Part shown: positions 60,031 to 64,000 of the stretch, piece after piece | How positions within the stretch are numbered: the stretch's first letter is position 1 | How the letters are laid out: each line of letters starts with the position of its first letter | From: Actinomycetota bacterium | GTDB taxonomy: Bacteria; Actinomycetota; Nitriliruptoria; Nitriliruptorales; Nitriliruptoraceae | Direction: 5' to 3' | Length of the DNA stretch: 64,000 nt | NCBI GenBank assembly: GCA_019347575.1 | Contig: JAHWKY010000013.1 | Span: 1 to 64,000, forward strand | Made by a program: the position numbers and the translations under genes | The notes under the pieces: generated by a model | Database searches by the model: none | What the model saw: only the letters and a program-made list of their open reading frames with translations | Told to the model about the DNA's origin: nothing

Positions 60031-60674
60031 CCGACCTGATCGCGTTCACCGTCCCTGAGACCCCGGCCGATGCGGTCGCCGAGATCGCTCGTGTGAAGGC
60101 GGCCGAGTCGCTGATCGCCGGCCACGACAAGGCTGTGCGGGCGTGGCTGGAGCCGCGCATCCGTGACCTGTCCGAGCAGGCCGGCGGCCAGTTCACGTTG
60201 CGGGCCGACGCCGGCACGGCAGTGATCCAGGGCGGCAACGCCAAGCCGCGCATCACCGACGCGGACGCGTTCGCGGACTGGTGCCGCGACGTCGACGACA
60301 CCCTCGTCGAGCAGACCGAACGGGTCGAGGTCATCGACCACCAGGCCGTCATCACCGCGATCACCGACCCGCGCGACCCGACCCGGTCCATCGCCGAGAC
60401 CCACGCGGACCGCTGGCACGACCTGGTGGCGGCGCTGAAGATCGTGACGGAGTGGCGCGTCGCCGACGGGGCGGTCGAGGGACTGCTCGACCGTGGGCTG
60501 CTGATCGTTCTCGACGGCTACTGCGTGGACACGACGACCGGGGAGAAGGTCCCCGGCGTGGCTGTCACCTACAGCCGCGAGATGCTGGTGGTCCGCCCTG
60601 ACAAGAAACTTGTCAGTCGCCTTGCGGCGGAGATGGCCCCGTCCGTTCCGGAGCTCGACGGTGGTGAGTCGTGA
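60027..60674 (+). CDS. Hypothetical phage early protein, 215 aa
   Basis: A soluble protein with a helical first third (DAVAEIARVKAAESLIAGHD), then AGGQFTLRADAGTAVIQGGN and several alpha/beta segments. Its place just before the annealing protein suggests a part in phage DNA recombination or replication, but I cannot name the family. Confidence 0.6.
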   Translation: MTDLIAFTVPETPADAVAEIARVKAAESLIAGHDKAVRAWLEPRIRDLSEQAGGQFTLRADAGTAVIQGGNAKPRITDADAFADWCRDVDDTLVEQTERVEVIDHQAVITAITDPRDPTRSIAETHADRWHDLVAALKIVTEWRVADGAVEGLLDRGLLIVLDGYCVDTTTGEKVPGVAVTYSREMLVVRPDKKLVSRLAAEMAPSVPELDGGES

Positions 60675-60898
60675 CCCGCGACGAGCTGGTGGCCAGGTTC
60701 ACCGACGCGTGCCGGTCGGCGGCGGAGTTCGCTGCGGGCTACGGAAACGATCGGGCGAGCTACCGGGACCATATGCACGGTGGGATGCGGTACCTGCTCG
60801 CCGAGGCGGTCGGGCTCGACCCGGGCGACACGAAGGGGCTGTGTGACGAGCTGAAGGCGATCGAGGACTGTCACCGCCCGTGGAAGGTCGCGTCGTGA
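60671..60898 (+). CDS. Hypothetical phage protein, 75 aa
   Basis: A 75-residue helical protein (TRDELVARFTDACRSAAEFA; GGMRYLLAEAVGLDPGDTKG). GTG start; four-base overlaps at both ends. Unknown. Confidence 0.55.
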   Translation: MTRDELVARFTDACRSAAEFAAGYGNDRASYRDHMHGGMRYLLAEAVGLDPGDTKGLCDELKAIEDCHRPWKVAS

Positions 60899-61620
60899 CG
60901 ACCGACACGGGCATCGACGAGGCGGGCCTGGCGAAGCTCCGCGAGCCGTTCGGTCCCGACGCCACCGACAAGCTCCCCAGGGGCGTCGACAAGAGCAAGC
61001 CGAAGGCCCGATGCGGCGTCTGCAACGGCTGGCACGAGCCCGCGTCGATCCACCTCGACTACGTCGGCCACGCCCAGGTCACCGCGCGGCTGCTCGACAT
61101 CGACGCGTGCTGGACGTGGGAACCGTTCAGCGTCGACGAGCAGGGCCAGCCCGCCCTGGTCCGCAACACCAAGGGTGAGCCGATCGGGCTGTGGATCCGC
61201 CTGACGGTGTGCGGGATGACCCGTCCCGGGTTCGGGGAGCTGCCCGCGTCGAAGGGTGCGGACGGCATCAAGGAAGCCATCGGCGACGCGATCCGGAACG
61301 CGGCGATGCGGTTCGGCGTCGCACTGGAGCTGTGGGCCAAGGGCGACCTCGCCAGCGACGAGCAGCCCCCGTCGCCGCAACAGCAGGCGCAGGTGCCGTC
61401 TCCGACCGATGACGCCCCTGCTCAGCAGCAGGAGCCGCCGCCGTTGACGACGTCGCAGCAGGCCGCGTTCGACGCGATCAAGCAGATCGACGAGCAGGGC
61501 CGCGCGCGCGTGAAGGCGTGGATGGACGAGCAGGGCTGGCCGGTCCAGTTCCGCGAGCTGACCGACGAGCAGGCGGACGCGGTTCGCAACCGCGCCATCC
61601 AGGAGGACGTGCCGTTCTGA
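60895..61620 (+). CDS. Phage single-strand annealing protein, Rad52-like
   Basis: A 241-residue protein. The N-terminal part has KLREPFGPDATDKLPRG and a cysteine pair CGVCNGWH; the core VTARLLDIDACWTWEPFSVD, IGLWIRLTVCGMTRPGFGE and DGIKEAIGDAIRNAAMRFGV is the Rad52/Sak-like (DUF1071-type) annealing fold of actinobacteriophages. A Gln/Pro-rich linker leads to a small C-terminal helical domain. It should pair complementary single strands in phage recombination. The nearby exonuclease could supply the strands. Confidence 0.72.
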   Translation: MTTDTGIDEAGLAKLREPFGPDATDKLPRGVDKSKPKARCGVCNGWHEPASIHLDYVGHAQVTARLLDIDACWTWEPFSVDEQGQPALVRNTKGEPIGLWIRLTVCGMTRPGFGELPASKGADGIKEAIGDAIRNAAMRFGVALELWAKGDLASDEQPPSPQQQAQVPSPTDDAPAQQQEPPPLTTSQQAAFDAIKQIDEQGRARVKAWMDEQGWPVQFRELTDEQADAVRNRAIQEDVPF

Positions 61621-61982
61621 TGGAGACGCTGACCGAGCTGATGGCTGAGGGGTCCCGCTTGTCGGGGCTGCTCGACGCGGGCCTGGACGTGTTGCGCGCG
61701 TCGGCGCGTGAGTGTGCCGAGGCGTACCGGAAGGCGAAGTCGCAGGCGTGGCTGCGCGCGCCCGAGGGGACGGTCCCGGAGCGGCAGGCGTGGGTGGATG
61801 CGCAGGTTGCTGACGAGCGGGACGCGCGTGATCTGGCGGAGGGGATGCGTCAGGCGGCGCTGGAGTCGGTGCGGTCCCGTCGCCAGCAGGTGAGCTTGCT
61901 CCAAACCGTGGCGAACGCGCACAGGGCAGAGGCGGAGTTCGTCGCCAAGGCCCCCGAGACGAGAACGGGGGTGGCCGCGTGA
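61620..61982 (+). CDS. Helical phage protein, 120 aa
   Basis: An almost wholly helical, Ala/Arg/Glu-rich protein (LRASARECAEAYRKAKSQAW; VRSRRQQVSLLQTVANAHRA). Proteins of this size and type often follow the annealing-protein gene in actinobacteriophages; function unknown. ATG at 61620 overlaps the previous stop. Confidence 0.62.
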   Translation: METLTELMAEGSRLSGLLDAGLDVLRASARECAEAYRKAKSQAWLRAPEGTVPERQAWVDAQVADERDARDLAEGMRQAALESVRSRRQQVSLLQTVANAHRAEAEFVAKAPETRTGVAA

Positions 61983-62356
61983 GCGACGTGCTGGGATCGC
62001 TGGTCGGGAACGTGCCGTTCCGCGAGTTCGGCCAGCCAGTGGCGTCCGACATGGCCGCAGTCGTCGCTGACGGGTTGGCGATGTCGGGCATGACCGTCGA
62101 GGGCCGTCCCGCCGTGGCGTTCCAGTTCCGGGTCCAGGGCGAGCCGCGCACCCCCATCGTGATGTTCGACCTCGACGGTCTCGTCGACCTCGTAGCGGGG
62201 TGCGTCGCGGCGGCGTTCAAGCAGGACGGCTACCAGCGGCCCGATGGCGAGACCGAGGTGCCGTACGTGAAGTGTCCCGGCTGCAAGCGGCGGCTGTTCG
62301 GTGAGCGGGCCGACGAGGGTTCGTGCGTGCCCTGCGCAGAAGCGGGTGACGAGTGA
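61979..62356 (+). CDS. Phage protein with C-terminal zinc ribbon, 125 aa
   Basis: The first 85 residues are alpha/beta (VAFQFRVQGEPRTPIVMFDL). The end holds CPGCKRRLFGERADEGSC and CAEAG, a four-cysteine zinc ribbon. GTG at 61979. Function unknown. Confidence 0.6.
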   Translation: MSDVLGSLVGNVPFREFGQPVASDMAAVVADGLAMSGMTVEGRPAVAFQFRVQGEPRTPIVMFDLDGLVDLVAGCVAAAFKQDGYQRPDGETEVPYVKCPGCKRRLFGERADEGSCVPCAEAGDE

Positions 62357-62922
62357 GTCGCATCGTCGCGTTGGACACCGAGACGACCGGGCTGGACCCG
62401 GACGTCGAGGACGTGTTCGAGATCGCCACCATCGACCTGGACACGGGCATCGAGACGGTGTGGCGCATCGAGCCGCGTCCCGAGGTCGTCGCTGCGATGC
62501 ATCCGAAGGCGGCGGAGGTCAACCGCTATCACGAGCGCATCGCCGATCCAGACTGGAGGTGGGACGAGGCCCCGCTGACCGCGCTCCACGAGCTGCGTAC
62601 GTGGCTGGACGGAGCGCACATCCTGGGCGCGGTGCCCGACTTCGACGCCCGTCATCTGACGTCGCTGTACCGCCGGTTCGAGCAGTTGCCGCCCCGCTGG
62701 CACTACCACCTGATTGACGTCGAGACACTTGCGGTGGGGTGGCTGTACGGACGCGACGCGGAGCACGGCTCCGTCCAGCTCCTGCCGCTGCCGTGGGACA
62801 GCGAGGAGCTGTCGCGCCTGGTCGGTGTCGAGCCTCCTGCCGACGAGGAGCGCCACACGGCGCTTGGTGACGCCCGCTGGGTGAAGCGGCTCTACGAGAG
62901 GTTCACGGAGGTGGTCGCGTGA
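62353..62922 (+). CDS. DEDDh 3'-5' exonuclease (DnaQ/RNase T type)
   Basis: A 189-residue exonuclease. The metal-binding residues are in IVALDTETTGLDPD (DxE, Asp7 and Glu9), VPDFDARHLTSLY (second Asp) and EERHTALGDARWVKRL (His and last Asp), the DEDDh order. It should remove nucleotides from 3' ends and may work with the annealing protein. GTG at 62353. Confidence 0.85.
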   Translation: MSRIVALDTETTGLDPDVEDVFEIATIDLDTGIETVWRIEPRPEVVAAMHPKAAEVNRYHERIADPDWRWDEAPLTALHELRTWLDGAHILGAVPDFDARHLTSLYRRFEQLPPRWHYHLIDVETLAVGWLYGRDAEHGSVQLLPLPWDSEELSRLVGVEPPADEERHTALGDARWVKRLYERFTEVVA

Positions 62923-63176
62923 GCACCTGTGATGCGCGCTGCATGGCCGGCAACGAGCGTGCGGGCACGTCGCTGATGGTCATCGAGTGTGGCCAGCCGT
63001 CCGGCCACAGGGGGTTCCACGAGGGGGCAGTCGTGGAGGTCGATGGGGTACCGACGCCGACGCGGGTGTCGTGGGATGAGCGTGATCGTCGGACGTTCCG
63101 GGGCTCGCCGTTGCTGTGCGGGATGTGGCCGTGGTGCGTGCTGCCGGACGGGCATCCGGGGAGGCACGCGACGTGA
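62919..63176 (+). CDS. Small phage protein with two C-x-GHxGxH motifs
   Basis: An 85-residue protein with two similar groups, IECGQPSGHRGFHEG and WCVLPDGHPGRH, each a Cys followed by GHxGxH, that may bind zinc. This repeat is common in small actinobacteriophage proteins of unknown role. GTG at 62919. Confidence 0.6.
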   Translation: MSTCDARCMAGNERAGTSLMVIECGQPSGHRGFHEGAVVEVDGVPTPTRVSWDERDRRTFRGSPLLCGMWPWCVLPDGHPGRHAT

Positions 63177-63793
63177 GGGGACTGTCGCTGTGGCAGCCGC
63201 GGGCGTCGCTGATGCCGCTTGGGGTGAAGCGGATCGAGACCCGGTCGTGGTCGACGTCGTATCGCGGCCCGGTCGTCATCCATGCCGCGAAGCGTCGGCC
63301 GGAACCTGGGTGGCTCGGTGACTGGCTGGTGGAGCCCTGGTACTACGACGTCCGTCACGTCGATGGATGTGCGTGCGACGGAGAGATCGACGCGCCATGT
63401 GCGCGACGGTCGAAGCAGCGCATGGTGCTCATGCAGCCGCGGACCCCCGCGACCGACACCGTCATCCACGAGCTGCCCTTCGGTGCGGCGGTCGCACGCG
63501 GCGAGCTGGTCGATGTGCTCCCGATCGTCGCATCGGGTGACCTAATCGATTGGTCTCAACCATACGTCGGGTGGTGGTCCGGTCGCCCGCCCGGGCACCC
63601 GGAGGCGTCACTGCACATCTGGGAGGAGGACGAGGTCGCCGAGACGATCACGGACCAGGCCCCCTACGGCGACTTCACCCCGGGCCGGTTCGCATGGATG
63701 TTCGAGGACGTCGAGTCCATCGACCCGCCGGTCCCGATGCGTGGCTACCAGGGGCTGTGGCGGCCGCCTGCTGACGTGGCGGTGTCGGCATGA
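63173..63793 (+). CDS. ASCH/PUA-like domain phage protein
   Basis: A 206-residue protein that starts VRGLSLWQPRASLMPLGVKR and goes on IETRSW and YRGPVVIHAAKR, the ASCH-domain pattern (RNA- or nucleotide-binding beta barrel of the PUA type). An insert carries cysteines (DGCACDGEIDAPC), and the end has YGDFTPGRFAWMFEDVE and GYQGLW as in ASCH proteins. It may bind modified nucleotides or RNA. GTG at 63173, overlapping the gene before. Confidence 0.75.
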   Translation: MRGLSLWQPRASLMPLGVKRIETRSWSTSYRGPVVIHAAKRRPEPGWLGDWLVEPWYYDVRHVDGCACDGEIDAPCARRSKQRMVLMQPRTPATDTVIHELPFGAAVARGELVDVLPIVASGDLIDWSQPYVGWWSGRPPGHPEASLHIWEEDEVAETITDQAPYGDFTPGRFAWMFEDVESIDPPVPMRGYQGLWRPPADVAVSA

Positions 63794-64000
63794 GCTACGA
63801 CGAGCTGACGATCAACGGGCTGGTCCCCGGCGCCGGCCGCTGCGTTGCCGATGGGTGCGGGGCGAGCATCGCTGGCGGCTACCTGATGTGTGGTCGGCAC
63901 TGGTCCCGTGTGGATCTCCACCTCGCCGCTGAGCTGCAGCACGCCGTGGACCGCTGGCGAGGCGGCGTCGGCACGCTCGGCGAGCTCCGCGACGTGCAGC
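63790..64000 (+). CDS. Hypothetical phage protein (partial)
   Basis: The first 70 codons of a gene that runs off the right edge. A small Cys/His group, CVADGCGASIAGGYLMCGRH, at about residues 18-37 looks like a zinc site typical of phage HNH-adjacent or small zinc proteins. ATG at 63790, overlapping the ASCH gene stop. Confidence 0.6.
   Translation, partial: MSYDELTINGLVPGAGRCVADGCGASIAGGYLMCGRHWSRVDLHLAAELQHAVDRWRGGVGTLGELRDVQ

Larger units (their letters stand above)
54948..64000 (+). mobile_element. Integrated temperate phage or phage-like element (left part)
   Basis: From the break in comM to the window end every gene is phage-like or unknown. The order is integrase, exported lipoprotein, ImmA-like protease and repressor (leftward), an operator-rich gap, then cro-like regulator and many short rightward genes with stop-start overlaps, including annealing protein and exonuclease. 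This is the early half of an actinobacteriophage genome. GC content is near that of the host. No structural or lysis gene is in the visible 9 kb, so a shorter integrative element is not excluded. Confidence 0.85.

Noticed and set aside
1-64000. tRNA, rRNA, 4.5S RNA or transposase genes
   Set aside because: I saw no cloverleaf with a T-loop GGTTCGA-type core, no rRNA segment and no DDE or Y1 transposase motif.

Overview
The window reads as chromosomal DNA of a high-GC actinobacterium. GTG starts are very common, neighbouring genes overlap by 1-4 bases (GTGA, ATGA and TGATG junctions), and the core gene order cofC-gpsA-ddl-thiL-thiD-rpmB / dak-recG-rsmD-coaD-sepIVA-DUF177-rpmF-rnc-mutM-acyP-smc-ftsY-ffh-rpsP-khpA-rimM-trmD-rplS-lepB-DUF2469-yraN-comM is the actinobacterial one, familiar from mycobacteria. 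A cofC gene implies coenzyme F420. A deep-branching class such as Nitriliruptoria is possible, but I cannot fix it from sequence alone. No rRNA, tRNA, CRISPR array or transposase was seen.

Layout. (1) 1-2346: a PadR regulator, then a patchwork that includes an open frame made of pieces of three unrelated families (DUF5318 N-terminus, GT4 glycosyltransferase C-terminus, ComEA helix-hairpin-helix) and a DUF429 remnant. (2) 2805-14269: a branched-chain-amino-acid-type ABC importer (livF, fused livM-livG, livH) divergent from a tightly overlapping operon: binding protein, LPXTG-anchored secreted lipase-like hydrolase, cytosolic alpha/beta-hydrolase, acyl-CoA-ligase-like enzyme, extended SDR, TetR regulator and ketoacyl synthase III-like enzyme. 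The last five non-regulatory family types resemble the OleB/C/D/A set. (3) 14357-24306: MgtC, CofC, GpsA, an SDR, a Cys/Met-type PLP enzyme, Ddl, a stand-alone RAM domain, ThiL, ThiD, a lipoprotein and L28. (4) 24631-30707: a compact lipid cluster (fatty acyl-CoA reductase fused to a HAD phosphatase, zinc alcohol dehydrogenase, LarA/DUF2088 protein, PlsC-type acyltransferase) followed by corA. A short copy of the corA 3' end lies on the far side of the cluster, which therefore splits the usual rpmB-dak neighbourhood and looks inserted. (5) 32040-54057: the long conserved block for DNA repair, secretion, ribosome maturation and chromosome segregation. (6) 54057-64000: comM is cut at codon 300 or so by an integrated element carrying a large serine integrase, a repressor/ImmA-like protease pair, a divergent cro-like regulator, and an early region with an annealing protein and a DEDDh exonuclease. 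The far end of this prophage lies outside the window.

A second layer of structure is a set of dispersed palindromic repeats. Family A is a 38-base hairpin in pairs 62 bases apart, at two distant sites. Family B is a 44-base double hairpin placed directly before start codons. Family C is a 26/30-base hairpin with GTGCT/AGCAC ends and an inner stem that varies in length symmetrically; it occurs at five loci, often right after a stop codon, and once inside the coding sequence of rpsP. There is also a paired hairpin repeat between cofC and gpsA and a possible MITE-like insertion before yraN. These repeats, the lipid cluster, the Ole-like operon and the chimeric frame near the left edge are the main points of interest.
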